Assembly (NCBI RefSeq): GCF_000376565.1
Contig: NZ_BARG01000090.1
Span: 1-64,000, forward strand
DNA: 64,000 nt
Source of the DNA: Streptomyces hokutonensis
Lineage (GTDB): Bacteria; Actinomycetota; Actinomycetes; Streptomycetales; Streptomycetaceae
Direction: 5' to 3'
Shown here: positions 15,177-23,662 of the stretch, piece after piece
How the letters are laid out: every line of letters begins with the position of its first letter
Position numbering within the stretch: the stretch's first letter is position 1
Translations under genes and position numbers: made by a program
The notes under the pieces: model-generated
What the model was told of the DNA's origin: nothing
Seen by the model: only the letters and a program-made list of their open reading frames with translations
Database searches by the model: none

Positions 15177-17405
15177 CTACTCCCCGTTGTCGATGTTGGT
15201 GACGGTGCCGTCCTTGATGTACCGGGCCAGGTTGAGTTCCGGCGCGTTGAACTGCTCGCGGACGCCTTCGCCCCACAGCAGTTCCTGCGTGCCTTCCCAT
15301 TTGACGAGGCCGGGGTTGATGCCGAGCTTGAAGCCGCCCGGCAGCGGCTTGCCGTCCTTGTAGGGCAGGAAGTCCAGCGGGCTGGTGCCGTCGACCGCGT
15401 ACACGACGCAGTCGGAGAGGATGGCCACCGGGTACTGCCCGGTGAACGCCGCGTGCCGGACGATCTTCCGGTGCAGGTTGATCCGGGTGCGGGAGATGAC
15501 CGCCGCACGGATGTCCGGCCGCCACGTCGGGCGGGACAGCGCCCGCCACGGCTCACCGGCCTTCCAGCCCTCGCCCCGGGGCCGCTCGCGCAGCTTGCCC
15601 AGACCGCCCTTGACGGTCCCCTTGACCGCGTCCACGACGATCGCCAGCTCCGGGTCGCGCTGGCGCCAGCCCACCATCGCCGTCAGGAAGTCGGCCGGGT
15701 CCGTGTCCGCGTGCACGCCGAGGTCGGCCATGGTGGCGAGGAAGGCGTCACGCAGCCGGTTGTACCAGGAGTCCAGGTAGCGCCCGCTCTCATAGCGCAC
15801 CCACGCCTCGATCGGCGTGACGTCGTAGCCGAGCTCCACCGCGTACGCCACCGTCGGCGTCGCGTACCAGGCCGGACCCGTCGGACGCTCGCCCGACGGC
15901 GTGAACGGGCTCGGCAGCAGACTGCCGTCCAGGTCCACCCACTTGTCCTTGCCGACCTTCACCCTCGACAGATCCACATGGGAGAGATCCACAAGCCACG
16001 CGCCGGGCAGCTTCGCATCGAACACCGGCGCCTCCACCTGTGTCGGCGCACCGAGACCGACGGTCAATCCGTTGGCTCCGGCGGCGAACGCCATGTTCAC
16101 GTCGATGCCCACCAGGTACCGCCGGGTGTATTCGACGTCGCTGAACGGCCGCGCCCAGTCGTACGCCTCCTCGAACAGCTTCTCCGCCGGGGTCCGCGTG
16201 TGGAAGCGCGGCAGATCCTTCAGGAGCGGGTGGTTGTCCGGGGCCTCGCACGGCGCGCAGTCCACCGGGTCCTTGCCCAGCGAGCCGGGGTTGTGCTCGG
16301 AGTGCCGCTTGCCGTCGGCGTCCGGCTCGGAGGCGCGGGTCGGCGGGTGGAAGCCGGTCATCAGCTCCAGGCTGGTCACAGCGGTGGAACCGCGCGGTGT
16401 CATCACCCGCGCCGCGTACACACCCAGGACCCGGGCGAGTTCCGCCGGCGCGAGCTGCCCGGCGTGGCCCCAGCTGCGGGGATCGAGCGCGTTCCACGAC
16501 GGGATGCACAGCTGCACGCAGTTGCGCTCCGAGCCCTGCGCCGGGCGGTAAATCCGTGCCCACGGCCCGAACCCGCGCTTCGTCAGCTTCCACTCCGCAC
16601 GGGCCAGCTGCTTGATCACCTTGTGGCTCTCCGGGATCCGCCCGGCGAGCCGCTCCTCCTCTGCGAGGGCGACCGGCAGGCCGTAGCGTTCCAGCGCGGA
16701 CTTGGTGAGGACGATCAGCGGGTCGGCGTCCTTGCCCGGCCCGGACAGCTTCGGCTGACCGAGCCTGGCCTCCTTCAGCGTCCAGTCGACCAGGGACGGG
16801 ATCGACTTGGCGGGCACGTCCAGGACCAGACCGCCCACGCAGTACGCGAACACCTGGCCGTCCTCGTCGACGTCGACGACCGCGAGCGGGCCGTTGACGA
16901 AGCGCGGGTCGGTGCCGGCCGGGGTGTTCGCCGGGGCCGCCTTCCGCGCGGCCGGACGCCGCGAGGTCGACGACGGCCTGGCGGCGGGCGCTGGACGCGA
17001 CGCGGCGGCGGGGCGGGACGGGGTGTGTTCCGTCGCCATGGCCGCAGCCTCGGGCGCTGGACCTGCGGACAGGGTCCGCGCTTCCGGCGCCGGGGCGGGG
17101 GCACTCGCGAACGTCGCGGGAACGGCCGTGTCCTGAACGGGTGTTGAGGCGTTGGCATCAGCGGGGTAGAGCTCCGCGAGCTGATTGAGCAGACGGGCGT
17201 ACGCCTCGCGTTCCTTGCCCCGCGGCTCGGTCGCCTTGGTGAGCGACTCCCAGCCGCTGACGGTCGCCCGGCGCACCTCCAGTGCTTCGGCCACCTCGTC
17301 CAGGGTCAGGCCGTGCGCGGTACGCAGCCGCTTGCGCTCCGCCGGCGGCGGCAGCGGGGACCGGGACGCCACCAGTGCGTCAACCCGGTCGAACAACTCG
17401 GACAT
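15177..17405 (-). CDS. tap: Telomere-associated protein Tap
   Basis: The 742-aa protein has the size and layout of Tap. An N-terminal helix-turn-helix (LTLDEVAEALEVRRATVSGWE, residues about 33-53) is followed by an Ala/Pro-rich linker (about 90-165) and a large C-terminal domain with AYCVGGLVLDVP and ARIYRPAQGSERNCVQL. Tap binds palindromes in the telomeric 3' overhang and recruits Tpg during end patching. It is the first gene of the operon. Direct CGTACGGATC repeats upstream may be its promoter or operator. Confidence is high because of the adjacent tpg. Confidence 0.92.
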   Translation of the reverse strand: MSELFDRVDALVASRSPLPPPAERKRLRTAHGLTLDEVAEALEVRRATVSGWESLTKATEPRGKEREAYARLLNQLAELYPADANASTPVQDTAVPATFASAPAPAPEARTLSAGPAPEAAAMATEHTPSRPAAASRPAPAARPSSTSRRPAARKAAPANTPAGTDPRFVNGPLAVVDVDEDGQVFAYCVGGLVLDVPAKSIPSLVDWTLKEARLGQPKLSGPGKDADPLIVLTKSALERYGLPVALAEEERLAGRIPESHKVIKQLARAEWKLTKRGFGPWARIYRPAQGSERNCVQLCIPSWNALDPRSWGHAGQLAPAELARVLGVYAARVMTPRGSTAVTSLELMTGFHPPTRASEPDADGKRHSEHNPGSLGKDPVDCAPCEAPDNHPLLKDLPRFHTRTPAEKLFEEAYDWARPFSDVEYTRRYLVGIDVNMAFAAGANGLTVGLGAPTQVEAPVFDAKLPGAWLVDLSHVDLSRVKVGKDKWVDLDGSLLPSPFTPSGERPTGPAWYATPTVAYAVELGYDVTPIEAWVRYESGRYLDSWYNRLRDAFLATMADLGVHADTDPADFLTAMVGWRQRDPELAIVVDAVKGTVKGGLGKLRERPRGEGWKAGEPWRALSRPTWRPDIRAAVISRTRINLHRKIVRHAAFTGQYPVAILSDCVVYAVDGTSPLDFLPYKDGKPLPGGFKLGINPGLVKWEGTQELLWGEGVREQFNAPELNLARYIKDGTVTNIDNGE

Positions 17406-17434
17406 GGAACACCTCCTGCCTCACAAGCATAGCG

Positions 17435-17474
17435 GAAACCGTACGGATCACGTACCAAAAGCGTACGGATCGCA
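17435..17474. promoter_or_regulatory. CGTACGGATC direct repeats upstream of tap
   Basis: Two copies of CGTACGGATC lie between the tap start and the next minus-strand gene, about 29 bp apart, with a related CACGTACC between them. Each copy contains the palindrome CGTACG. The position fits an operator of the tap promoter; an autoregulatory role for Tap's helix-turn-helix is possible but unproven. Confidence 0.4.
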
Positions 17475-17524
17475 AACATTGGCTACTTGGTCATGCCGTT
17501 ACGGAGGCAACCGCGCCCGGCGGG

Positions 17525-17992
17525 TCACGCCCGTACGAGCGGGCGCGCCGCGGCGACGAAGGTGTTGTGCGCGGCCCGGGCAAGGTGGCCGCGCCGGTCG
17601 CGGTCAGCCCGGTCGGGGGCCTCGTGCAGGGTGAAGGTGATGTCGACCAGGGTGTCGGCGAGCTCCAAGACGCGCGGGTTGTCGGTCAGCAGCTGGAGCT
17701 CGGTCAGGGCTTCGCCCACCGTGGTGCGCGCCTTCAGCGCATCCGTCTTCGCGGCCTCCTGCTCCGCCTCGGACGCGCCGGACTCCCGCAGGACGGATCG
17801 CGCGTTCTGTAAGCGGCGCATCGCGGCGAGGCTGGAGAGGAGTTTCACGATCACGTCGCGCAGCTCAGCGCGCTGCTGCGTCTGCTGGGCGAGTCGCTCA
17901 CGGCGCCCGGTGGACCGGTCCTGGACGCGGACGCCGATCAGGATCCCCAGCAGGCCGATCACGCCGGTCGTGATGGATGAGGCCAGTTCCAT
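17525..17992 (-). CDS. Small membrane-anchored coiled-coil protein
   Basis: The 155-aa product begins with one hydrophobic segment (ITTGVIGLLGILIGVRV, residues about 7-23), then a charged helical region (RRERLAQQTQQRAELRDVIVKLLSSLAAMRRL) suggesting a single-pass membrane protein with a cytoplasmic coil. Two in-frame ATGs sit 6 nt apart; the second (17992) has GGGAG at better spacing. Similar short proteins are common in Streptomyces but no function is known to me. Confidence 0.6.
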   Translation of the reverse strand: MELASSITTGVIGLLGILIGVRVQDRSTGRRERLAQQTQQRAELRDVIVKLLSSLAAMRRLQNARSVLRESGASEAEQEAAKTDALKARTTVGEALTELQLLTDNPRVLELADTLVDITFTLHEAPDRADRDRRGHLARAAHNTFVAAARPLVRA

Positions 17993-18069
17993 GGTCATGT
18001 CTCCCTGTTCCGGGGCGAGTTGGGCGGTCGAACGGCCAACCCCCGGCGCGCGGCCGGGGGTTGGCGGTA

Positions 18070-18849
18070 CTACCAGGAGGTCGGGGTGTACTGCTCGATC
18101 AGGCCCGTCAGCCACTCGGGCGCGGTTTCCGTGTCGAAGGGGTTCGTGCTGCTCAGCGTGATGCTGGCGGCGTCCATGTCGACGACGCCGTTGCGCAGGA
18201 CGCGGTTTCCGGAGACCACGGCCTCCCAGGTGGTCTCCGTGGCGCCGGCCTCACGGCGGTAGGTGATCGACACCGAGTACGGGGCGATCCTCAGGTCGAA
18301 GACCGGATCCGGCAGGTACGGCGTGAACGCCAGACGCAGGATCTCGGTGTACTGCTGGGCGAGCGGCTCGACGTCCACGGCTGCCACCGCGTCGACGACG
18401 GCGCGGGCCGCGGTGGTGACGCGAGTGGCGAGCGCGCAGAAGTAGGCGTCCTGCGCCTTGCCGGTCGTCGCGCGGGCCACCACCAGGTCGCCCAGGAACT
18501 GGCAGAAGTCCCAGGCGCTGAGGGTCTGCACGTACTCCAGGGCGGCGTCGGTGGCCAGCTCCAGGTGGATGAACCGGTGCCAGGCGCAGGTGGCGGTGTA
18601 GCCGGCCGCGAGAGTGAAGTCGCCCTCCAGCGGGGCCTGGTCCAGGACACGCTCGCGGGCGCGGCGGATGAGCTTGTCCACGCGGCGGTGCTGGTCGTGC
18701 CCGCAGTGGAAGCGCGGCGTGTCGGGGGTCAGCCCGAGCGCGTCCCGCAGCTGGTTCGCGAAGGCCTCGGCGGCCTCCCGCTCGGCAGCGCGGGCTGCCT
18801 CGTTGATTTCAGTGGTCGTCTTCGCTGAGGTCTCGGTAAGGCTCTGCAT
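18070..18849 (-). CDS. Hypothetical protein
   Basis: The 259-aa product has an N-terminal helix rich in Ala/Glu, a HCGHDQHRRVDKLIRRARERVL segment near residue 55 with clustered His, and a C-terminal beta-rich half (VFDLRIAPYSVSITYRRE). No family was recognised. ATG at 18849 follows GGAGAGAG with a 3-nt gap. It is codirectional with its neighbours but separated by about 70 bp on each side. Confidence 0.65.
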   Translation of the reverse strand: MQSLTETSAKTTTEINEAARAAEREAAEAFANQLRDALGLTPDTPRFHCGHDQHRRVDKLIRRARERVLDQAPLEGDFTLAAGYTATCAWHRFIHLELATDAALEYVQTLSAWDFCQFLGDLVVARATTGKAQDAYFCALATRVTTAARAVVDAVAAVDVEPLAQQYTEILRLAFTPYLPDPVFDLRIAPYSVSITYRREAGATETTWEAVVSGNRVLRNGVVDMDAASITLSSTNPFDTETAPEWLTGLIEQYTPTSW

Positions 18850-18919
18850 GGTCTCTCTCCACTCCAGGCGTGGGGGTAGTGCGGGATGGGCCCGGCCGCC
18901 AAGGGCCGGGCGGGGAAGG

Positions 18920-19423
18920 TCAGTTGGCGAAGGATTCGCCGAAACCGGGTGCCAGAGCGGCGTGGTCCGCGCGGCCGGCGTACCGCTCGTCACCGTCCTC
19001 ATCGAGGACCAGGCCGTGGCGCTGGAGGTGGTCGGCGTAGTCGGCACGGTGCTGGAGCTCCGTACGACGGGCGTCGGCGGCGGCCCGCTGGTCGGCGTGG
19101 TCGTCGCGCAGGCGCACGATCTCGTGGACGGCGCGCTCGAGGCGGCGGCAGGACCACTTCGCGAGCAGCCAGTCGTCGGTGAGGGTGTCGAACCACTCGG
19201 CAGCGACGATCGTGGACCGGCCGATGACGCGGCCGATGTGGGTGCCGGCGCCGTCGTAGACGTCCCAGCCGCGCAGTCCCTGCATGCCGGTGCGGTCCTC
19301 GGGAAGTCCGAGGTGCTCGATGTCGAGCGCGGCGAGGTCGCGGGAGGTCATGGCCACTGCGGTGAACCGCTCGCCGCCGACAGCGAAGGTCTGGAGCTGG
19401 GTGCGGCGGGCGGTGGTGGCCAT
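18920..19423 (-). CDS. Hypothetical protein under a GGTACC-operator promoter
   Basis: The 167-aa product has an N-terminal beta-rich part (LQTFAVGGERFTAVAMTSRDL, WDVYDGAGTHIGRVIGRSTIVAAEWFDTL) and a helical C-terminal half rich in R, H and D. No family was recognised. Upstream lies a promoter (TTGACG, 18 bp, TAATTT on the minus strand) whose spacer and upstream edge contain AGTGGGTACCCA palindromes, so it is probably repressed by a dedicated regulator. Confidence 0.65.
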   Translation of the reverse strand: MATTARRTQLQTFAVGGERFTAVAMTSRDLAALDIEHLGLPEDRTGMQGLRGWDVYDGAGTHIGRVIGRSTIVAAEWFDTLTDDWLLAKWSCRRLERAVHEIVRLRDDHADQRAAADARRTELQHRADYADHLQRHGLVLDEDGDERYAGRADHAALAPGFGESFAN

Positions 19424-19460
19424 GAGGCCCTCCTCGTACGGGACGGGGTTGATGCATTCA

Positions 19461-19503
19461 AAATTAGTGGGTACCCATCAATTCCGTCAAGTGGGTACCC
19501 ACT
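19461..19503 (-). promoter_or_regulatory. Promoter with two GTGGGTACCCAC operators
   Basis: On the minus strand, TTGACG (19490-19485) and TAATTT (19466-19461) are separated by 18 bp. AGTGGGTACCCAT (19466-19478) fills the spacer and AGTGGGTACCCACT (19490-19503) abuts the -35; sites are 24 bp apart. The same block recurs at 20389-20431. Binding there would block RNA polymerase. Confidence 0.75.
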
Positions 19504-19576
19504 AGATCTTTTGGGTGTACAGGCTGGACCGCCGGCATGCCTGCTCCTGCCCGACGGCGGCGACGCCGGGCATGGC

Positions 19577-19608
19577 GAGACCCCCGCCGGTATGCCGGCG
19601 GGGGTCTC
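19577..19608 (-). terminator. Hairpin terminator
   Basis: Perfect 14-bp arms GAGACCCCCGCCGG (19577-19590) and CCGGCGGGGGTCTC (19595-19608) enclose a 4-nt loop, 14 bp beyond the stop of the minus-strand gene at 19622. Confidence 0.8.
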
Positions 19609-19621
19609 GGGGTGGGCGGGG

Positions 19622-19942
19622 TCACGTCAGGGAAGTGATGCACAGCCAGTCCGGCGCCTCCAGGCCGCTGTAGCCCAGAACGCGGATCGCGTGGGCGAGC
19701 TGGACATCCCAGCCGGCGCGCCGCTCGGTGGTGATGCCCGCCGCCCCGCCGTACTCACCACCGTCGATCGACTGGCTGTAGGCGGCGAGGAAGATCGAGT
19801 CGCCGGTGCAGGATCCTCCGGCCACGTAGTGGACCTCGGGGCACTGATCGGTGAGCGTGCCGAGTGCGTCGATCCGGTCGGCCTCTTCCAGGCTGGATCC
19901 GACGTGGACGCCGTAGGCGAAGGTGACGTAGGTGGTGTCCAT
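19622..19942 (-). CDS. Hypothetical protein
   Basis: The 106-aa product starts MDTTYVTFAYGVHVGSS and has alternating strand-helix character, with VHYVAGGSCTGDSIFLAAY in the middle. No family was recognised. ATG at 19942 has AAGGGGC 3 nt before it. It lies between two hairpin terminators and is probably its own unit. Confidence 0.6.
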   Translation of the reverse strand: MDTTYVTFAYGVHVGSSLEEADRIDALGTLTDQCPEVHYVAGGSCTGDSIFLAAYSQSIDGGEYGGAAGITTERRAGWDVQLAHAIRVLGYSGLEAPDWLCITSLT

Positions 19943-20014
19943 GGTGCCCCTTCGTGATGCAGAAGGCCGGTTCCGGGTTGTCCTGGCCTGCGGGGTGCGC
20001 GTCATACAGTGAGT

Positions 20015-20047
20015 GGGGTTCCTCCCGCTTGCCTCGGGAGGAACCCC
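20015..20047 (-). terminator. Hairpin terminator
   Basis: Perfect 13-bp arms GGGGTTCCTCCCG (20015-20027) and CGGGAGGAACCCC (20035-20047) with a 7-nt loop, directly beyond the stop of the gene at 20054. Confidence 0.8.
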
Positions 20048-20053
20048 ACCGCG

Positions 20054-20335
20054 TTACGCCTCGCGTACCTGCCGTTCGACTTCCTTCCTTGCCAGCTCAA
20101 GCGCAGTGTCGTGATCGAACAAGTGCGCGGCGGCCCACTCGTCGTCGCGCTCGGACGCGGGCGGCACGTAGGACCAGTCGTGGTTGACGTCCATGATGTC
20201 GGGGGCCAGGGTGATGGCCCAGCGTCCGCTTCCCTGCTGTTCGACGTTGATCGATGCGAACACTCCGCCCTCTCCGTGGAGGGATACCGCGTAGCGGGTG
20301 ATCTCGACGGTCACGGCGGGGGTGTCGTTCGTCAT
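20054..20335 (-). CDS. Hypothetical small acidic protein
   Basis: The 93-aa product has a beta-rich N-terminus (VTVEITRYAVSLHGEGGVFASINVEQQG) and a helical C-terminus (HLFDHDTALELARKEVERQ). No family was recognised. It is expressed from the second copy of the GTGGGTACCCAC promoter block and ends at a strong terminator, so it is probably a co-regulated single gene with the one ending at 18920. Confidence 0.65.
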   Translation of the reverse strand: MTNDTPAVTVEITRYAVSLHGEGGVFASINVEQQGSGRWAITLAPDIMDVNHDWSYVPPASERDDEWAAAHLFDHDTALELARKEVERQVREA

Positions 20336-20388
20336 TCCCGGCTCCTCTGTTGAGGTCTCAAGGTGTCGTTCCGTCTTGCGATACTTCT

Positions 20389-20454
20389 AATTTAGTGGGT
20401 ACCCATCAGTCATGTCAAGTGGGTACCCACTAGATTTTTTAGCGGGTACCCACT
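20389..20454. promoter_or_regulatory. Promoter with three GTGGGTACCCAC operators
   Basis: On the minus strand TTGACA (20418-20413) and TAAATT (20394-20389) are 18 bp apart. Operators are AGTGGGTACCCAT (20394-20406), AGTGGGTACCCACT (20418-20431) and AGCGGGTACCCACT (20441-20454), 24 and 23 bp apart. The third site is 11 bp from the ATG of the divergent plus-strand gene, which may therefore be autoregulated. Confidence 0.75.
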
Positions 20455-20465
20455 ACAGTTGCCGT

Positions 20466-20774
20466 ATGGACGAACTCCCCGAGCTCCCCGACGTCTTCAA
20501 ACCGCTGGCCGGCCTGATCGAAGGACCCGAGACCATCGAGCAGGCCGCACTCCTCAGCGTCGCCCTCCTGGCGATCCCCGACCTGCAGAAGGCCCTCCGA
20601 CGCCGCCGGCAGCACGTCGTCGTGACACTGAACGAACGCGACGGCATCAGCTACACCGACATGGCCCCGCACCTCAAGGTCAAGCCGGAACGCGTCAGCG
20701 GCATCGCCCGAGGACACAGCCGCTCGCCCCGAACCAAGACGCCCGCGCCAGAGGAAGCCGAACACCAAGACTGA
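20466..20774 (+). CDS. Small helix-turn-helix-like protein, candidate GGTACC-site regulator
   Basis: The 102-aa product has an acidic N-terminal helix region and then RRQHVVVTLNERDGISYTDMAPHLKVKPERVSGIARGHSRSP, which reads as a helix-turn-helix (residues about 55-85) followed by a basic tail. The ATG at 20466 lies 11 bp after the last GTGGGTACCCAC operator, with no ribosome binding site, so the mRNA may be nearly leaderless. Its position, divergent from a promoter carrying these sites, makes it the best candidate for the protein that binds them. This is inference. Confidence 0.55.
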   Translation: MDELPELPDVFKPLAGLIEGPETIEQAALLSVALLAIPDLQKALRRRRQHVVVTLNERDGISYTDMAPHLKVKPERVSGIARGHSRSPRTKTPAPEEAEHQD

Positions 20775-20882
20775 ACGGACGGTGGAAGCGGTACCCGGGA
20801 CGGACCGGCGGCTGGTGCCTCAACTAGGCCCTGGGCGCGGGCGATTGGCGCGCGCGGTGGGCTGACTGCTACTACGGCGCCC

Positions 20883-21296
20883 ATGAAGTTCATATGGGAA
20901 ATCACTCTGGGCGACGTCGTCACGGTCGTCCTCTCCGTCGCGGCGATCACCATCGCGGTCTGGCAGCTGGTGACGTCGCGCCGGGATCTCGTGAAGGAGC
21001 GTCGCGCCGACTTCCGTGCCGAGCAGCTCGCGGCCATCGCCGTCACGCTCGAACACAGCGGGGACACCGGTGACGCGTCGGTCAGCGCCAGACTTCGGTT
21101 CCTGCCCGCGGACTGGCACATGCCCGTGCTTCGCACATGGGGTGAAGTCCCGTACTCGCCGACCGGCCTGAACGATCTGCAGGACCTCTGGGAACAGGAC
21201 GGATCACCGCAGGTACCCGGCGGGCTCATCGGGTGGGTGCGCCAGCGGGGGCGTGCCGAGATCGCCGCCGCGACAGCGAAGGTCCTGGAGGAATGA
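20883..21296 (+). CDS. Single-pass membrane protein
   Basis: The 137-aa product has one N-terminal hydrophobic segment (VVTVVLSVAAITIAVWQLV, residues about 12-30) followed by basic TSRRDLVKERRADFRAEQ, placing the C-terminal part in the cytoplasm. No family was recognised. It converges on the minus-strand gene at 21370; a shared hairpin sits between them. Confidence 0.6.
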   Translation: MKFIWEITLGDVVTVVLSVAAITIAVWQLVTSRRDLVKERRADFRAEQLAAIAVTLEHSGDTGDASVSARLRFLPADWHMPVLRTWGEVPYSPTGLNDLQDLWEQDGSPQVPGGLIGWVRQRGRAEIAAATAKVLEE

Positions 21297-21338
21297 CCGG
21301 CTGAGGGGTTCCGTCACCGACGATACGACCGGCCCGAG

Positions 21339-21380
21339 ACCGTCCGTGAGTGCCTCCGTCAGGTCGGACTCACGGACGGT
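21339..21380. terminator. Hairpin between convergent genes
   Basis: Perfect 13-bp arms ACCGTCCGTGAGT (21339-21351) and ACTCACGGACGGT (21368-21380) with a 16-nt loop. The right arm overlaps the stop of the minus-strand gene. Position suits a bidirectional terminator. Confidence 0.6.
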
Positions 21381-21771
21381 TGGGGCCGAAGACGGTCGGC
21401 GCGTCACCGGTGTCGTCGCTCATCCAGTAGCCCTGCGCGGTGAGGATCGTACGGAGCGCGGTGTGCATGGCGTCCTGCTGCGTGCGCCACACCTCGCCCA
21501 CCCCGCCGGTGGAGTGGTGCTGGCGCCAGATGACCCGCACGGCAGCACCCGCCGGCCCGGGACCCAGCGCGAGCATCACGCCGGTCGCCGCTTCGCCATC
21601 GACACCGCTCGGGTCCCGGACGGGCAGCCCCACCCGCAGGAGCGCCGCCACCAGGTCCTCCATGAACTGGCGCATGTGCTCGGGGACATCCACCGGTCCG
21701 ATGACACAGCGGTCCAAGACGTGCGCCGCCCGAAGCGCTACCGCGTCCGGGGCAGATTCCTGCTTGGCCAT
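21370..21771 (-). CDS. Hypothetical protein
   Basis: The 133-aa product starts MAKQESAPDAV and contains a helix with HMRQFMEDLVAALLRVGLPVRDP and a beta segment AAVRVIWRQHHSTGG. No family was recognised. ATG at 21771 follows AGGAG by 6 nt, which fixes the start despite a longer open frame. Confidence 0.6.
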   Translation of the reverse strand: MAKQESAPDAVALRAAHVLDRCVIGPVDVPEHMRQFMEDLVAALLRVGLPVRDPSGVDGEAATGVMLALGPGPAGAAVRVIWRQHHSTGGVGEVWRTQQDAMHTALRTILTAQGYWMSDDTGDAPTVFGPNRP

Positions 21772-22071
21772 GTTGTGCTCCTGACGTGCCTGTTCTCGTC
21801 GTTCAGCTTGCCAGGCGGCTCGTCGGACAGCCCGTCGGCAGGCGGTCCCTCGTCGACCGCGCCGCCCTCGGCAACGGCGGCCGTTGCGGCGGGACAGAGG
21901 TACGGCCCGCCGCAACGGGGGAATGCGACGGGCCGACTGGTCGTCACCCTGCCACAGCCGCGCATCTGTTGTGCGGGTATGGGATGACGTGCCTTCAGGC
22001 TCCTGCCCGGCGGTGGTGCCGGGAGTGCCTCGGTATGGGGCGGGCTTGCCCCGGGCCCCGCACCCGAGGGG

Positions 22072-22248
22072 TTACCGCAGGCGGTACTCCATCAGCATGA
22101 AGACCAGGCCGATGGCTCCGGTGCCCATGCCGTAACAGGCCCCGCGCAGGACCTGGGTGAGCGCGGTGCGCCGTCGGCGGGCAAGCCACGCGGCGGCAGC
22201 AGTACGCCGGTTTTTGCCCGTGCGCGGCGGGCGGAGGCTACGGTTCAT
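22072..22248 (-). CDS. Small membrane protein (58 aa)
   Basis: The product begins with a strongly basic stretch (MNRSLRPPRTGKNRR... RRRR, residues 1-30) and ends with one hydrophobic segment (ACYGMGTGAIGLVFMLMEY). AAAGGGA lies 8 nt before the ATG. A positive-inside single-pass protein is expected. Function unknown. Confidence 0.5.
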   Translation of the reverse strand: MNRSLRPPRTGKNRRTAAAAWLARRRRTALTQVLRGACYGMGTGAIGLVFMLMEYRLR

Positions 22249-22370
22249 GGATGACGTCCCTTTCCGTTGGCGTCGTGGGGAGTCCGTCCGGCTGTGGCCT
22301 CGGAACCGGTGGCCGGGACAGGACTCCCCCCTTTCTTTCTGCCTGCTTCTGTTTCCTGCGGGGCCGGTCT

Positions 22371-23045
22371 TCAGCGGCCGGCGGTGAACTCCTGGAGCTC
22401 GTCGACGAGCTGACGGTCGGGCCGGGCAACGATGACGGAAGAGCCGGGCGTGCGGGCGGCGAGGCGGTCGACCTCGTGTTCCAGGCGGCAGGTGGGGGCC
22501 AGGGCGGTGGAGCCGTTGGTGCGGACGTATCCGGCGAACAGCTCCAGTCCTTCGAGGAAGGCGGCGTCCGGCGGGGCGGTGTCGGCCATGGAGTGGGTGA
22601 GCTGGTGGAACCAGTGCCAGGACCGCTTGGACTCGCCGAGCGAGAGGTGGTGCAGGTGGAGGCAGTAGGCGGCGGCGCGGCTGCCGGCCCCGGCGGCCAG
22701 CTGCCACCAGAACTGGGCGGACTCGGGGTGGCGGGTGAGGTAGAGCAGGCAGGCGAAGACGAGGGCGCCGTCGACGTCCATGTGCTCCTCCGTCAGCGGT
22801 CCGCTGCCGGGCTCTTCGGCGATCTTGGCGACGTGGTCGGCGGCGGCCGGTTCGTTGAGGACCCACCGGCACACGACGCCCAGGCGGTGGCCGGCCTGGG
22901 CGGCACGGGCGATCTCCGGGGTGGGGGTGAGGCGCTGGGCGTCGGCGGCGAGCCGGCGCAGGCCCGCGGCGACATCGAAGCGTCGCGGGGCGGTGACCGG
23001 CAGGCGGGCACCGTCCAGCAGGGCGTCAAGGGTGGTGGCTGTCAC
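22371..23045 (-). CDS. Sigma-factor partner protein, helical
   Basis: The 224-aa product is helical, with a Trp/His-rich core (FWWQLAAGAGSRAAAYCLHLHHLSLGESKRSWHWFHQLTH). Its GTG start overlaps the stop of the ECF sigma gene (GTGA), so the two are coupled. No transmembrane segment or zinc anti-sigma motif is visible. Such pairs are frequent in Streptomyces genomes; whether the partner modulates the sigma factor is unknown. Confidence 0.7.
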   Translation of the reverse strand: MTATTLDALLDGARLPVTAPRRFDVAAGLRRLAADAQRLTPTPEIARAAQAGHRLGVVCRWVLNEPAAADHVAKIAEEPGSGPLTEEHMDVDGALVFACLLYLTRHPESAQFWWQLAAGAGSRAAAYCLHLHHLSLGESKRSWHWFHQLTHSMADTAPPDAAFLEGLELFAGYVRTNGSTALAPTCRLEHEVDRLAARTPGSSVIVARPDRQLVDELQEFTAGR

Positions 23046-23662
23046 GGCTGTTGTCCCCTCTTGGGCTTCTTGCGTTCGTCGGGCAGGCCGAGTTTGACGC
23101 GCAGACGTTCCTTGCCGCGGCGCAGGTGGTGGCCGACGGTGCGCTCGTCGATGCCGACGTACCAGGCGACCCGGGAGGTCGGGTAGCCGAGGATGTAGCG
23201 CAGCACGATCACCTCGAACTGGCGGTTGGGCAGTTCCGCGATCGCCTCGTACAGGCCGCTGCTCGACTCCATCTTCTGCAGCTTGTCCCGGGCCGTGGCC
23301 AGCGCCTTGTCCATCGCCTGGGCGATGGGCCCGTTGATGACGAACGCCGGCGCGCGCCCCTCGTGTTCGAGGCGGTCGTGCACGGCCCGCCGCATGATCG
23401 CCCAGGCGCCCTGTTCGAGGTTGCCCGCGCTCAGCAGCTCCGGCCAGCCCGCGTGGATCTGCAGGAACACCTCGTGGATGACCTCTTCGGCCGTCTCACG
23501 GGTGCCGAAGTGGACTTCGGCGTAGGCGTGGAACGCCTCCTGGTGCCCGAGGTAGAAGGCCTCGAACTCCAGCGGCAGGTCCAGCGGCAGGTACAGGGAC
23601 TGCGACAGTCCCCCACGCGGGGCAGGGGCCTGAGCGCCCTCCAGGGCGTCGTCGTAACTCAC
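23042..23662 (-). CDS. ECF-type RNA polymerase sigma factor
   Basis: The 206-aa protein has sigma region 2 (FEAFYLGHQEAFHAYAEVHFG, AEEVIHEVFLQIHAGWPEL, residues about 35-85) and region 4 (IAELPNRQFEVIVLRYILGYPTSRVAWYVGIDERTVGHHLRRGKERL, about 145-192) with a long linker. GTG at 23662 has GGAGG upstream. It directs RNA polymerase to unknown promoters; the coupled downstream protein may control it. Its own promoter region is the gene-free stretch beyond 23663. Confidence 0.8.
   Translation of the reverse strand: MSYDDALEGAQAPAPRGGLSQSLYLPLDLPLEFEAFYLGHQEAFHAYAEVHFGTRETAEEVIHEVFLQIHAGWPELLSAGNLEQGAWAIMRRAVHDRLEHEGRAPAFVINGPIAQAMDKALATARDKLQKMESSSGLYEAIAELPNRQFEVIVLRYILGYPTSRVAWYVGIDERTVGHHLRRGKERLRVKLGLPDERKKPKRGQQP

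Noticed and set aside
14469..17147. Long plus-strand frame over tpg and tap
   Set aside because: Antisense shadow of two recognised telomere genes, with no family match and low-complexity composition.
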